64,000 nt of DNA from Catenuloplanes niger (GCF_031458255.1 NZ_JAVDYC010000001.1:7426501-7490500); one strand, 5' to 3'. Counted from the stretch's first letter, positions 44,415 through 53,867 are shown. Program-made: numbers and translations. The notes: a model not told the origin generated them from the sequence alone.

Positions 44415-45076
44415 GCACGATCGTCTCCCTGGAGGGCGTGGAACGCGCGTACGGCGACCCGCCGGTGCTCGCCTGTGCGGGCGTCTCGCTGACGATCGCG
44501 CGCGGCGAGCTGTGCGCGATCGTCGGGCCGAGCGGCTCCGGCAAGTCCACGCTGCTCAACATCATCGGCACGCTCGACCGGCCGACCGCGGGCGTCGCCC
44601 GGATCGACGGGCGGGACGTGGCGGAGCTCGACGACCGGGCCCTCGCGGCGCTCCGGGCGTACCGCATCGGTTTCGTCTTCCAGCAGTTCCACCTGGCGGA
44701 GGGCACGACCGCGGTGGAGAACGTCGCGGACGGGCTGCTCTACACCGGCACGCCGGTCGCGGAGCGCCGCCGCCGCGCGGCCGAGGCCCTGCGCCGGGTC
44801 GGGCTGGAACACCGGCTCACCCACCGGCCGCACCAGCTCTCCGGCGGCGAGCGCCAGCGGGTCGCGATCGCGCGCGCGGTGGTCGGCGACCCGCCGCTGC
44901 TGCTCGCGGACGAGCCCACCGGAAACCTGGACACGGAGGCCGGCGCGTCCGTGGTCGCGCTGCTGCACGAGCTGAACCGGCACGGTACGACGATCGTGGT
45001 GATCACCCACGACGTCGAACTGGCCGCGCGGCTGCCCCGCCGGATCACGGTGCGGGACGGGCGGGTGATCGAATGA
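44411..45076 (+). CDS. MacB-type ABC transporter ATPase
   Basis: The 221-aa ATPase has Walker A GPSGSGKST, Q-loop VFQQFHLAEGTTAVENV, signature LSGGERQRVAIARAVV, Walker B LLLADEPTGNLD and VITHDVELA. The ADEPTGNLD form is typical of MacB/LolD-type ATPases that push substrates from the membrane or act on lipoproteins. It is coupled to the adaptor (ATGA at 44411-44414) and to the permease. Confidence 0.93.
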   Translation: MSTIVSLEGVERAYGDPPVLACAGVSLTIARGELCAIVGPSGSGKSTLLNIIGTLDRPTAGVARIDGRDVAELDDRALAALRAYRIGFVFQQFHLAEGTTAVENVADGLLYTGTPVAERRRRAAEALRRVGLEHRLTHRPHQLSGGERQRVAIARAVVGDPPLLLADEPTGNLDTEAGASVVALLHELNRHGTTIVVITHDVELAARLPRRITVRDGRVIE

Positions 45077-46248
45077 GATCCCGGCTCCGCGGCCCGGACC
45101 TGCTCCGGCTCGGCACGACCGGCCTGCGCGCCCGGCCGGCCCGCGCGGTCCTCTCCGCGCTCGGCATCGCGATCGGTATCGCCGCGATGATCGCGGTGGT
45201 CGGCATCTCCGCGTCCAGCCAGGCGCGGCTGAACGCGGAACTAGACCGGCTCGGCACGAACCTGCTCACCGCGACGGCCGGGACCGGGCTGACCGGGGAA
45301 CCGGCCGTGCTGAGCCCGGACGCGGTCGCCGCGGTCGGCATGATCGAGGGGGTGGAGTCGGCGAGCGGCACCGCGGCGCTCACCGAGCCGGTCTACCGCA
45401 GCACGCTCACCGACCGCAACGAGACCGGCGGGATCACCGCGACGGTCGCGGACCTGTCCCTGCTCGAGGTGGTGTCCGGCAGCGTCCGGACCGGCGCCTG
45501 GCTGAACCCGGCGACCGCGCAGTTCCCGGCCACGGTGCTCGGCGACGCCGCGGCGCGCCGGCTCGGCGTGGTCTCGCCCGGCACCCAGATCTCGCTCGGC
45601 GGCGTCATGTTCACCGTGACCGGCATCCTGGACCCGGTGGCGCTGGCACCGGAACTGGACGACGCCGCGCTGATCGGCGCCGCGCCGGCGACCGCGCTGT
45701 TCGGCTTCGAGGGCAACCCGACGACGATCTACGAGCGGTCCGCGGACGAGGCCGTGGACCGGGTGCGGACGCTGCTGGCCCGCACCGTCCTCCCGCAGGC
45801 ACCGGACCGGGTCGAGGTGTCCCGGCCCTCGGACGCGCTCGCCGCCCGGAACGCGGCCGACCGTGCCTTCACCGGCCTGCTGGTCGGCATCGGCGCGGTC
45901 GCGCTGCTGGTCGGCGGCATCGGCGTGGCCAACACGATGATCATCTCGGTGCTGGAGCGCCGCCGCGAGATCGGCCTGCGCCGCGCGCTCGGCGCGACCC
46001 GCGGCCACATCCGCGCCCAGTTCCTCACGGAGGCGCTGCTGCTGTCCGTCCTCGGCGGCCTGACCGGCTGCGCACTCGGCGCGGCCGTGACCCAATCCGT
46101 GGCGCTGCTCAACACGTGGCCGTTCGCGCTGCCGGCGGCAACGCTCGCGATCGCGGTCACGGCCACGCTGCTGATCGGCGCCGTGGCCGGCTTCTACCCG
46201 GCCGTCCGGGCCGCCCGCACACCACCCACCACCGCGCTGAACGGATGA
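45073..46248 (+). CDS. MacB/FtsX-type ABC permease
   Basis: The 391-aa protein has one N-terminal helix (AVLSALGIAIGIAAMIAVVGI), a large extracytoplasmic domain (residues 50-270), and three C-terminal helices with the FtsX signature ERRREIGLRRALGATRGHIRAQF. It uses the mechanotransmission mechanism of MacB-like systems. The four-gene set (lipoprotein, adaptor, ATPase, permease) is probably regulated by the divergent two-component system. Confidence 0.92.
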   Translation: MRSRLRGPDLLRLGTTGLRARPARAVLSALGIAIGIAAMIAVVGISASSQARLNAELDRLGTNLLTATAGTGLTGEPAVLSPDAVAAVGMIEGVESASGTAALTEPVYRSTLTDRNETGGITATVADLSLLEVVSGSVRTGAWLNPATAQFPATVLGDAAARRLGVVSPGTQISLGGVMFTVTGILDPVALAPELDDAALIGAAPATALFGFEGNPTTIYERSADEAVDRVRTLLARTVLPQAPDRVEVSRPSDALAARNAADRAFTGLLVGIGAVALLVGGIGVANTMIISVLERRREIGLRRALGATRGHIRAQFLTEALLLSVLGGLTGCALGAAVTQSVALLNTWPFALPAATLAIAVTATLLIGAVAGFYPAVRAARTPPTTALNG

Positions 46249-46311
46249 CCCACCGCCCTCACCACCCACCCGACGAGGCCGGCCCCACCCCGATCCCGGC
46301 CGGATAACCCC

Positions 46312-46366
46312 GGCCGGACAACCAGGGCCGGGAAACACTGGCCGGACAGCGCGGGCCGGGAAACAC
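46312..46366. repeat. 28-bp direct repeat, two copies
   Basis: GGCCGGACA followed by a short variable stretch and GGGCCGGGAAACAC occurs at 46312-46338 and 46340-46366. Confidence 0.75.
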
Positions 46367-46371
46367 GGGTC

Positions 46372-46405
46372 GGTGGCGGCCACGGCTCCGGCCGTGGCCG
46401 CCACC
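46372..46405. terminator. Large GC hairpin downstream of ABC permease
   Basis: GGTGGCGGCCACGG and CCGTGGCCGCCACC form a perfect 14-bp stem with the loop CTCCGG. No T-run follows. It is 123 bases past the permease stop, so it may end this transcript or act as a barrier element. Confidence 0.65.
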
Positions 46406-46481
46406 GGCCCGCCCGGCGCCGGGAGCCGAGCCCGCCCATCCCGCCCGCGGCGCCCCGGTTCTCGGTGACCACCGCGGACGT

Positions 46482-46552
46482 GGAAGGGAGGCCGCCCGCG
46501 GCCGAGCGGTGCCCGCGGGAGCATGCGGGCCGGGCCGCGCCGGGAGTGGGAA
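46482..46552 (+). repeat. 71-bp structured element, copy A
   Basis: It begins GGAAGGGAGGCCGC and ends GCCGGGAGTGGGAA. Internal palindromes are GGCCGC-CC-GCGGCC (46490-46503) and GCCCGC-N8-GCGGGC (46511-46530). The inverted copy B at 49678-49748 has 66 of 71 bases identical. Copy A lies 78 bases upstream of the kinase-like gene, pointing toward it. Confidence 0.9.
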
Positions 46553-46630
46553 GAAGGAGGGTTGTGTGGTCCTCCCCTGGGGAGGAAGTCAGGGCCGCGG
46601 CACAGGTAATCATCAGGTTCGGCGGGCACG

Positions 46631-47260
46631 ATGTTGCGCATGATGATCCGGCCGATCTCCCCGGCGAAGCTGGTGGCGGAGCTCGCCGACCGTCTCGCGG
46701 CGGACGCGCCCGGTGGTCGCCTGCGTGTCGCCGTGGACGGTCCGGCGTCGGCGGGGCCGGACCCGCTGGCGGCGGCGTTGGTCGATCCGTTGCGGGTGCG
46801 GGGCCGGGCGGCCGTGCACGTGCCCGCGAGCGGGTTCCTGCGGCCCGCGTCGCTGCGGTTCGAGTTCGGGCGGCACAACCCGGACGCGTTCTACGAGGGC
46901 TGGCTGGACGAGGCGGGGCTGATGCGCGAGGTGCTGGACCCGGTCGATCCCGGCCGGATCCTGCCGTCGCTGTGGGACCCGGTGACCGACCGGGCCACCC
47001 GCGCGCCCTACCGGGAGCTCCCGGCGGACGGGATCGTCCTGGTCAGCGGCCAGTTCCTGCTCGGCGGGCTGCTCGCGTTCGACGTGGCCGTGCATCTGAC
47101 CCAGTCCGCGGCGGCACTCGCGCGGCGGACCCCCGCGAGTGAGCTGTGGACGGTGCCGGCGTTCGCCCGGTACGACGACGAGGTCGCGCCCGCCACGTTC
47201 GCCGACGTCGTTGTCCGGATGGACGATCCCCGGCACCCCGCACTGGTCGAGAATGCGTGA
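46631..47260 (+). CDS. Uridine-kinase-like protein with broken P-loop
   Basis: The 209-aa protein resembles actinobacterial uridine kinase-like proteins (LRVAVDGP, then VHVPASGFLRPASLRFEFGRHNPDAFYEGWLDEAGL, ILPSLWDPVTDRATR, VLVSGQFLLGG, and an arginine-rich end). A working enzyme of this type has GxxxxGK[ST] at the first strand. Here residues 36-46 read DGPASAGPDPL, with the Lys-Thr of the P-loop replaced by Asp-Pro. It is therefore likely to be a non-catalytic relative or to use nucleotide differently. I picked the first of three close ATGs (46631, 46640, 46643). Confidence 0.75.
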   Translation: MLRMMIRPISPAKLVAELADRLAADAPGGRLRVAVDGPASAGPDPLAAALVDPLRVRGRAAVHVPASGFLRPASLRFEFGRHNPDAFYEGWLDEAGLMREVLDPVDPGRILPSLWDPVTDRATRAPYRELPADGIVLVSGQFLLGGLLAFDVAVHLTQSAAALARRTPASELWTVPAFARYDDEVAPATFADVVVRMDDPRHPALVENA

Positions 47261-47404
47261 TCTTTCCCCGGGAGATCCGGTTTGGAGGACGATTACGCGG
47301 GGTACCTGGCCGACCTCACAACAGCGACGGCATGCGGGCTCCTCGTGCGGGGGACGAAGGCCGAGGCGACACATCAACCCACACCGAAGGCAAGAGGGGG
47401 GACC

Positions 47405-47815
47405 ATGCTCGTCAACAGCGTCATGACCGGTGGCACCAAGACCGCGCGGCCGGAGCACGAGACCGACCAGATCCGGCAGAGTCTCCAGGACCGGTTCAAC
47501 GAGCTGGCCGCGGAGTACGAGACCGCGCTCGCCGACAGCCAGGCCCTGCGCCTCGCGGAGATGGACGACGCGGCCGGTGACGACAGCGCGGACAGCGGCA
47601 CCAAGGTCGCCGAGCGGGAGGCCGCGGCGCTGCTGCTGCAGACCGTGCTGGACCGCCGTGACCAGTTCGCCCGCGCGCTCGAGTCGCTGGACGCCGGCAC
47701 GTACGGGTACTGCGAGTCGTGCGCGAAGCCGATCGCGGTGGAGCGGCTGGCGATCTTCCCGTCCGCCACCACCTGCGTCGCCTGCAAGAGCAACCGCGAG
47801 CGCCGCGCGTTCTGA
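47405..47815 (+). CDS. DksA/TraR-family zinc-finger protein
   Basis: The 136-aa protein has an alpha-helical coiled N-terminal part (residues 20-95, including DQIRQSLQDRFNELAAEY) and a C4 zinc finger (C103-x2-C106, C124-x2-C127: YCESCAKPI and TTCVACKSN). TraR/DksA-type proteins enter the RNA polymerase secondary channel and alter promoter use. The stalk's acidic tip (AEMDDAAGDDSADSG) matches the usual DxxDxA-like position. A strong terminator follows. Confidence 0.88.
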   Translation: MLVNSVMTGGTKTARPEHETDQIRQSLQDRFNELAAEYETALADSQALRLAEMDDAAGDDSADSGTKVAEREAAALLLQTVLDRRDQFARALESLDAGTYGYCESCAKPIAVERLAIFPSATTCVACKSNRERRAF

Positions 47816-47829
47816 GATCACGCAGTACG

Positions 47830-47858
47830 AAGGCCCCGGGCGTCGCGCCCGGGGCCTT
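47830..47858. terminator. Terminator after the DksA-like gene
   Basis: AAGGCCCCGGGCG and CGCCCGGGGCCTT make a perfect 13-bp stem with a TCG loop. It may serve both this gene and the convergent DHH gene. Confidence 0.92.
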
Positions 47859-47862
47859 AAAC

Positions 47863-47905
47863 GTGCTCGGGAGTAACCGTGCTCGGGAGTGACGTGCTCG
47901 GGGGT
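47863..47905. repeat. Three short direct repeats in gene gap
   Basis: GTGCTCGGGAGT occurs at 47863 and 47879, with a third near-copy at 47894 (GTGCTCGGGGGT). They fill the gap between the terminator and the DHH gene's stop. Confidence 0.7.
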
Positions 47906-48840
47906 CAGGCGGGCACGCGCGGGGCGCTGCACGCGGCGATGATCTCGCCGAGCACCCGCTCCGCGTCGTCGTGCGGCACCTGGCAGGTCCCGGCCGCGAG
48001 GTGACCGCCGCCGCCGTACCGCAGGCAGATCTCGCCCACGTCCACCGGCGAGCTGCGGTCCACGATCGACTTGCCGACCGCGAACACGGTGTTCAGCTTC
48101 TGCCGGCCCCAGATCACGTGCACGGAGACGCGCGCCTCCGGGAAGAGCGCGTAGACCATGAACCGGTTGCCGGCGTGGATGATCTCCTCGTCGCGCAGGT
48201 CGACCACGACCACGTCGTTCCGGAGCGTGGTGACGCGCTTGAGCTGCGCCACGAACAGCTCCGACTGGTCCCGGTAGAGCCGCACCCGCTCGGCCACGTC
48301 CGGCAGCGCCAGGATCTGCTCCACGTCCTGGTGGTGCAGGCACGCGTCGATCAGCTGCATCATCAGCTGGTAGTTCGAGATCCGGAAGTTCTGGAAGCGG
48401 CCCAGCCCGGTGCGGCTGTCCATCAGGTAGTTCAGCAGCGTCCAGCCGGTCGGCCGGAGGATCTCGTCCACGCTGTACGCGGCCGAGTCCGCCTTGTCGA
48501 CCGCGTCCATCAGGTCGAACGACAGGTCCGGGAAGCGGGCCACCCCGCCGTAGTAGTCGTAGACCACCCGCGCGGCCGACGGTGCGCTCGCGTCGATGAT
48601 GTGGTTGTCCGGCTTGCCCTCGACCCGCAGCGTCTCGGAGTGGTGGTGGTCGAAGACCAGGTGCGCCTGCGGTGCGTACGGCAGGTTCGTCAGGATGTCC
48701 GTCGGCCGGATGTCCACGACGCCGTCCTGCACGTCCTTCGGGTGCACGAAGAGCACGTCGTCGATCATGTCGAGCCGGCGCAGCAACACCGCGCAGACCA
48801 GGCCGTCGAAGTCGCTCCGGGTCACCAGCCGATGCTTCAC
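47905..48840 (-). CDS. DHH-family phosphoesterase
   Basis: I start at GTG 48840 (VKHRLVTRSDFDGLVCAVLL), with the strong ribosome site GGAGGGG eight bases upstream; an ATG at 48885 is less likely. The 311-aa protein has the DHH metal residues (SDFDG, VFDHHHSE) and a DHHA1-like C-terminus (RYGGGGHLAAGTCQV). This family cleaves phosphodiesters such as nanoRNA or cyclic dinucleotides, but the substrate is not fixed by sequence. It sits 53 bases downstream of the DUF72 gene. Confidence 0.88.
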   Translation of the reverse strand: MKHRLVTRSDFDGLVCAVLLRRLDMIDDVLFVHPKDVQDGVVDIRPTDILTNLPYAPQAHLVFDHHHSETLRVEGKPDNHIIDASAPSAARVVYDYYGGVARFPDLSFDLMDAVDKADSAAYSVDEILRPTGWTLLNYLMDSRTGLGRFQNFRISNYQLMMQLIDACLHHQDVEQILALPDVAERVRLYRDQSELFVAQLKRVTTLRNDVVVVDLRDEEIIHAGNRFMVYALFPEARVSVHVIWGRQKLNTVFAVGKSIVDRSSPVDVGEICLRYGGGGHLAAGTCQVPHDDAERVLGEIIAACSAPRVPA

Positions 48841-48893
48841 GTGGGTCCCCTCCGGGCCGTTCGCGGTATCCACCGCGTGTCCCATCGGCCCGC

Positions 48894-49649
48894 TCAGGCG
48901 CGGCCTGAGCCTTTTACTCCGGTTCTGCTCGCCTTCGCCGCGGCCCGGGCCGCGGTCATCGCGTCGCCGACCGCCGCGCCGCCCTGGTCGTTGTTCAGGA
49001 ACAGAAAGGCGTCCTCGTCCCCGAACGTCTCGGTCAGCCGCCGCACCCAGGACGCCAGCGCGTCCCGCCCGTAGTGCGGCCACGGCGCCGCCCGCCCCTC
49101 GTGCAGCCGCAGGTAGCCGAAGTCCGTGGTCCGCCAGCGCGGCGTCAGCGGGCGGCTGCGCCGGTCCGCCCAGCACAGCGCCGCGCCCCGCTGTTCCAGC
49201 AGCTGCCGGGTCCGGGGCGTCCACCAGCTCGGGTGCCGTGGCTCCACCGCCACCCGCACGCCGCGCGGGAACTGCCGCAGCGTCTCGTCCAGCGCGTCGT
49301 GGTCGGCCCGCAGCGTCGGTGGCAGTTGCAGCAGCACCGGCCCGAGCTTCTCGCCGAGCGCCTCGGCCCGCTCCATGAACCGCGCCACCGGCTCGGCCGG
49401 CTCCCGCAGCCGCTTCACGTGCGTCAGGTACCGGCTCATCTTCACCGCCACCCGGAAGTCCCGCGGCGTGCGCGCCCGCCAGTCCGCGAACGTCGCCCGC
49501 TCCGGCAGCCGGTAGAACGCCCCGTTCGCCTCCACCGCCCCGAACCGCTCCGCGTAGTGCTCCAGCCACAGCCGCTGCGGCAGCCGCATCGGATAGAACC
49601 GGCCCCGCCAGTCCTTGTACTGCCACCCGGACGTCCCGACGACGATCAC
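48894..49649 (-). CDS. DUF72-family protein (YecE-like TIM barrel)
   Basis: Starts at GTG 49649 (VIVVGTSGWQYKDWRGRFYP), the family's IxVGTSGWxYxxWRGxFYP opening. It continues with the ANGAFYRLPERATFADWRARTPRDFRVAVKMSRYLTH block, VLLQLPP and VEPRHPSWW, and ends LFLNNDQGGAAVGDAM. DUF72 proteins are TIM barrels of unknown role, possibly in nucleic-acid or iron-sulfur metabolism. Copy B of the 71-bp element ends 28 bases before its start, in the same orientation as copy A before its own gene. Confidence 0.9.
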   Translation of the reverse strand: MIVVGTSGWQYKDWRGRFYPMRLPQRLWLEHYAERFGAVEANGAFYRLPERATFADWRARTPRDFRVAVKMSRYLTHVKRLREPAEPVARFMERAEALGEKLGPVLLQLPPTLRADHDALDETLRQFPRGVRVAVEPRHPSWWTPRTRQLLEQRGAALCWADRRSRPLTPRWRTTDFGYLRLHEGRAAPWPHYGRDALASWVRRLTETFGDEDAFLFLNNDQGGAAVGDAMTAARAAAKASRTGVKGSGRA

Positions 49650-49677
49650 CTTCGGTGATTACCCACAAATCATGATT

Positions 49678-49748
49678 TTCCCACTCCCGGCGTGGTGCGG
49701 CCCGCATGCTCCCGCGGGCCCCGGTCGGCCGCGGGCGGCCTCCCTTCC
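49678..49748 (-). repeat. 71-bp structured element, copy B
   Basis: On the minus strand it begins GGAAGGGAGGCCGC and ends GCCGGGAGTGGGAA. It differs from copy A at five positions, and the stem halves are kept: GGCCGC-CC-GCGGCC, and GCCCGC-N8-GCGGGC. It ends 28 bases before the DUF72 start. Confidence 0.9.
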
Positions 49749-49814
49749 GGTTCCCGGGTGGTCCGGCAGATCACCCGCCGGTCACCGCGCTCCGCCGCGC
49801 CCCGGGTGGATCGG

Positions 49815-51290
49815 TCAGGACCGGTAGAGGTCGGCCGCGGTGACCAGGACGACGCTGTCGTCCCGGCGGGCGGCCTCGAGCAGGTCGTCGTGGAACCCCA
49901 CGCCGCTGAAGCAGGCCAGCCGGGCGTGCTCCGCGCCGAACCGGCCCTGCGCGGTCAGCAGCGTGCGGATCCGGCGCAGCCGGTCGAGGTGCCCGAGGCC
50001 CATCCGTTCGCCCCACTTCGCCTCGCCGATCGCGAGCAACGGCCGGCGGTCGTCGTCGTCCAGGCCGAACACCACGACGTCGACCTGGTGCGACGTCCGC
50101 CCGGCCGGGTCGTGCACGGCGCCGGTGCCGACCACGTTCGGATAGTCGCCGAACAGGTCGGGTGGGGCCATGTGCCGGGCCCAGCTCCGGCAGACCTGCT
50201 CGAAGTGCGGCCCGAGCACGCTGCCCAGGAACCGTCGCTGGCTGCGCTGCCACAGCCGGGTCGCGTCGCGCGTGTGCTCGAGGTCGGACCAGATCGGGCG
50301 CATGACCGCGTGGTAGAAGGTGACCAGCGGCTCCGCGATCCGGAACGTGGTCCGGTTGTCCCGGAAGACGTCCGGCTCGCGCGTGACCAGCCCGCTGTCC
50401 TCCAGGACGTTGAGCGGATGCGCCAGGTCGCTGCTCTTCCGGCCGAGATAGCTCGCGATGCCCCCGCGCTGCGCGTTGCCGGACGCGATCGCGGCGAGCA
50501 CGGAGTGGTAGAGCGATATGTCGTGCAGCTCGGGCTCGTCCGCCAGCAGGTAGCGGGCCTCGCGGAACAGCGGGCTGGTGGGGGAGAGGACCGTGCGCAG
50601 CACCCAGTCGTCGAAGTCGTCCGGCCCGGCGGGGGTGTCGTCCCGGACGAACTCCCGCCGGTACGCGGGGGTGCCGCCGACGATCGCGTTGACCCGCAGC
50701 GCGGTCACCGGGTCGGCGACCTCCCAGAACTCGGCCGCGAGCCGATGGTCGAGGGTGGGGACGACCAGCTCCAGCCCGGCCCGGCCGCGCAGCGGCGCGT
50801 TGCCGCTGAGCAGCTTCCCCATGAACGACATCGCGGAGCCGCAGAGCAGCAGCGCGGCCCGGCTGTCGTCCCGTTCCGGGCGCAGCGGCGCGAACGCGTT
50901 CTGCACGATCGAGGGCAGCTGCGGGTTGGCGCGCGCCAGGTACGGGAACTCGTCGATGACGACCGGGACCCGGCGCTCCCGGCCCAGCGCGAGCAGCGCG
51001 TCGATCGCCGTGTGCCAGCCGTCGAAGACGAACGGCGCGGGTGCGCCGCCGTGCTCGGCGAGCGCGGCACCGAGCCGGTTCAGCGAGTCCCGGTCGGTGG
51101 CCTCGTCGGCCCCGAAGTAGAAGCCGCCGGTCGCGGCGCACAACGCCCGCAGCAGGTAGGTCTTGCCCTGCCGGCGCCGGCCCGAGACCACGCCGAGCGT
51201 GGCGCCGGGGGCGGGGTCGGTCGCGAAGGCGGTGAGCGCACGCCACTCGCGCTCCCGGTCGAACATGCCCGCCGGTCTCGACAGCGCCAC
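49815..51290 (-). CDS. AAA ATPase with C-terminal DUF234/nuclease-like domain
   Basis: I start at GTG 51290, which has GGGGAGG in place. A longer frame to 51353 reads a translated repeat (YHKWSYHKC) and is rejected. The 491-aa protein has Walker A GRRRQGKTYLLR, Walker B VPVVIDEFPYLA, the arginine-finger strand LLLCGSAMSFM, a winged-helix region and a C-terminal PD-(D/E)xK-like stretch (VDVVVFGLDDDDRRPLLAIGEAKWGERMG: the D, E-x-K). This is the archaeal-type ATPase/DUF234 layout. The role is unknown; defence or mobile-element control is possible. Confidence 0.82.
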   Translation of the reverse strand: MALSRPAGMFDREREWRALTAFATDPAPGATLGVVSGRRRQGKTYLLRALCAATGGFYFGADEATDRDSLNRLGAALAEHGGAPAPFVFDGWHTAIDALLALGRERRVPVVIDEFPYLARANPQLPSIVQNAFAPLRPERDDSRAALLLCGSAMSFMGKLLSGNAPLRGRAGLELVVPTLDHRLAAEFWEVADPVTALRVNAIVGGTPAYRREFVRDDTPAGPDDFDDWVLRTVLSPTSPLFREARYLLADEPELHDISLYHSVLAAIASGNAQRGGIASYLGRKSSDLAHPLNVLEDSGLVTREPDVFRDNRTTFRIAEPLVTFYHAVMRPIWSDLEHTRDATRLWQRSQRRFLGSVLGPHFEQVCRSWARHMAPPDLFGDYPNVVGTGAVHDPAGRTSHQVDVVVFGLDDDDRRPLLAIGEAKWGERMGLGHLDRLRRIRTLLTAQGRFGAEHARLACFSGVGFHDDLLEAARRDDSVVLVTAADLYRS

Positions 51291-51312
51291 GGAACCTCCC
51301 CGGCCGTAACCG

Positions 51313-51350
51313 CACTTATGGTAACTCCACTTATGGTAACTGGAGTTACC
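51313..51350. promoter_or_regulatory. Direct repeats and palindrome upstream of AAA ATPase
   Basis: CACTTATGGTAACT occurs twice 15 bp apart (51313 and 51328). The second copy runs into the palindrome GGTAAC-TGGA-GTTACC (51335-51350). A larger 10-bp stem pairs GGTAACTCCA (51320-51329) with TGGAGTTACC (51341-51350). It lies between the LacI gene stop and the ATPase start, so it may be an operator, or a terminator of the LacI gene. Confidence 0.7.
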
Positions 51351-51363
51351 CAAACTCGGGGGC

Positions 51364-52371
51364 TCAGGCCGTGCCGCGGCGCACCAGCGCGGTGGACAGC
51401 GTGATCGGGGCCGGTGCGGGCGTGTCCGGGGCGGCCTGGATCATCGCGATCAGCGCCTCGGCCGCGGCGGTGCCGAAGCCGGCGCGGTCCTGCGCGACCG
51501 TGGTGAGGCCGGGCGGGATGAGCGCGGCCGGCTCGATGTCGTCGAAGCCGACGATCGCGAGGTCGTCCGGGACGCGCAGGCCGGCCTCGGCGGCGGCCTG
51601 GAGCGCGCCGATCGCCATCTCGTCGCCGGCCGCGAAGACCGCGGTGGGCGGCGCGCCGAGCAGCAGCAGCTCGCGCATGGCGGCCCGGCCGCTGTCCAGG
51701 TAGAAGTCGCCGGTCACCACGTACTCCGGCGGCAGCGGGACGTCGTGCGCGGCCAGCGCGGCACGGAAGCCGGTCAGCCGGTCGGTGCCGGGCCCGGTGC
51801 GGGCCGGGCCGGCGATCGTGGCTATCCGGCGGTGGCCGAGTCGCACCAGGTGGTCGACGGCCTGGCGGGCGCCGCCGGCGTTGTCGGACGTGACGTACGT
51901 GCAGCACGGCCCGCTCAGCGGCAGGTCCAGCGCCACGCACGGGATGCCCGCCTCGGCCAGCCCGAGCACGGCCGGGTCCCGGCTGCCGTTGTCGATCAGG
52001 ACCACGCCGTCCAGGTTGTGCCGCCGCACCGCCCGCAGGTGCCGGTCCGGCTCGTCCGCGCCGGTGGCGAGCAGCAACAGGTGCAGGCCGTGGGCGGAGA
52101 GCGCGGTCTTCAGCGCGACCAGGATCTCCTGCAGGAACGGGTGCCGCCAGCCGGTGCGCCGGTGGTCGGTGTCCCAGACCAGGCCGATCATGTTCGACTT
52201 CTTGGTGGCGAGCGTGCGCGCGGACTCGTTCGGCAGATAGCCGATCTCCACGGCCGCGGCCTCGACGCGCTGCCGGGTCTCGCGGCTGACCACCTCCGGC
52301 GTGTTGAACACGCGGGACACCGTGGCCACGGAGACGCCGCAGTGCCGGGCCAGTTCGCGGATCGTCGCCAT
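51364..52371 (-). CDS. LacI-family transcriptional regulator
   Basis: The 335-aa protein has an N-terminal LacI HTH (MATIRELARHCGVSVATVSRVF), the hinge, and a periplasmic-binding-type sensor domain with SNMIGLVWDTD, DNAGGARQAVDHLVRLGHRRIATIAG and VPDDLAIVGFDDIEPAAL. It is divergent from the beta-glucosidase gene and the operator between them fits a CelR/BglR-type role, derepressed by a glucoside. Confidence 0.93.
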   Translation of the reverse strand: MATIRELARHCGVSVATVSRVFNTPEVVSRETRQRVEAAAVEIGYLPNESARTLATKKSNMIGLVWDTDHRRTGWRHPFLQEILVALKTALSAHGLHLLLLATGADEPDRHLRAVRRHNLDGVVLIDNGSRDPAVLGLAEAGIPCVALDLPLSGPCCTYVTSDNAGGARQAVDHLVRLGHRRIATIAGPARTGPGTDRLTGFRAALAAHDVPLPPEYVVTGDFYLDSGRAAMRELLLLGAPPTAVFAAGDEMAIGALQAAAEAGLRVPDDLAIVGFDDIEPAALIPPGLTTVAQDRAGFGTAAAEALIAMIQAAPDTPAPAPITLSTALVRRGTA

Positions 52372-52397
52372 GACGCCACCTCACCACACGGGGGCTA

Positions 52398-52411
52398 TGT
52401 AACCGGTTTCA
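52398..52411. promoter_or_regulatory. LacI-type operator between lacI-like and GH1 genes
   Basis: TGTAACCGGTTTCA is a near-palindrome with the central AACCGGTT expected for LacI-family sites. It is 20 bases before the beta-glucosidase ATG and 27 bases before the regulator's ATG, so it can control both. Confidence 0.8.
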
Positions 52412-52430
52412 GGCAGCGTACCATCGGGCC

Positions 52431-53822
<1,392 letters not shown>

Positions 53823-53830
53823 GCGAGGCG

Positions 53831-53867
53831 GCGTCCCGCGGGCCGTCCGGAACGGCGGGCGGGACGC
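53831..53867. terminator. Bidirectional terminator after GH1 gene
   Basis: GCGTCCCGC and GCGGGACGC form a 9-bp stem, and the 19-nt interior forms GCCGT-CCGGA-ACGGC. It lies between convergent genes and serves both. Confidence 0.9.

Larger units (their letters stand above)
46249..46630. other. 382-bp intergenic region with repeats
   Basis: It contains a two-copy 28-bp repeat (46312-46366), a large hairpin (46372-46405) and the 71-bp element A (46482-46552). No coding frame here looks real. Confidence 0.7.

Noticed and set aside
46482-49748. Composite transposon bounded by the inverted 71-bp copies
   Set aside because: No transposase or integrase lies between them, and both copies sit directly before gene starts in the same relative orientation.
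51291-51353. A 21-residue N-terminal extension of the AAA ATPase
   Set aside because: It is the translation of the direct repeats (YHKWSYHKC). The GTG at 51290 has a proper ribosome site and gives the normal start.
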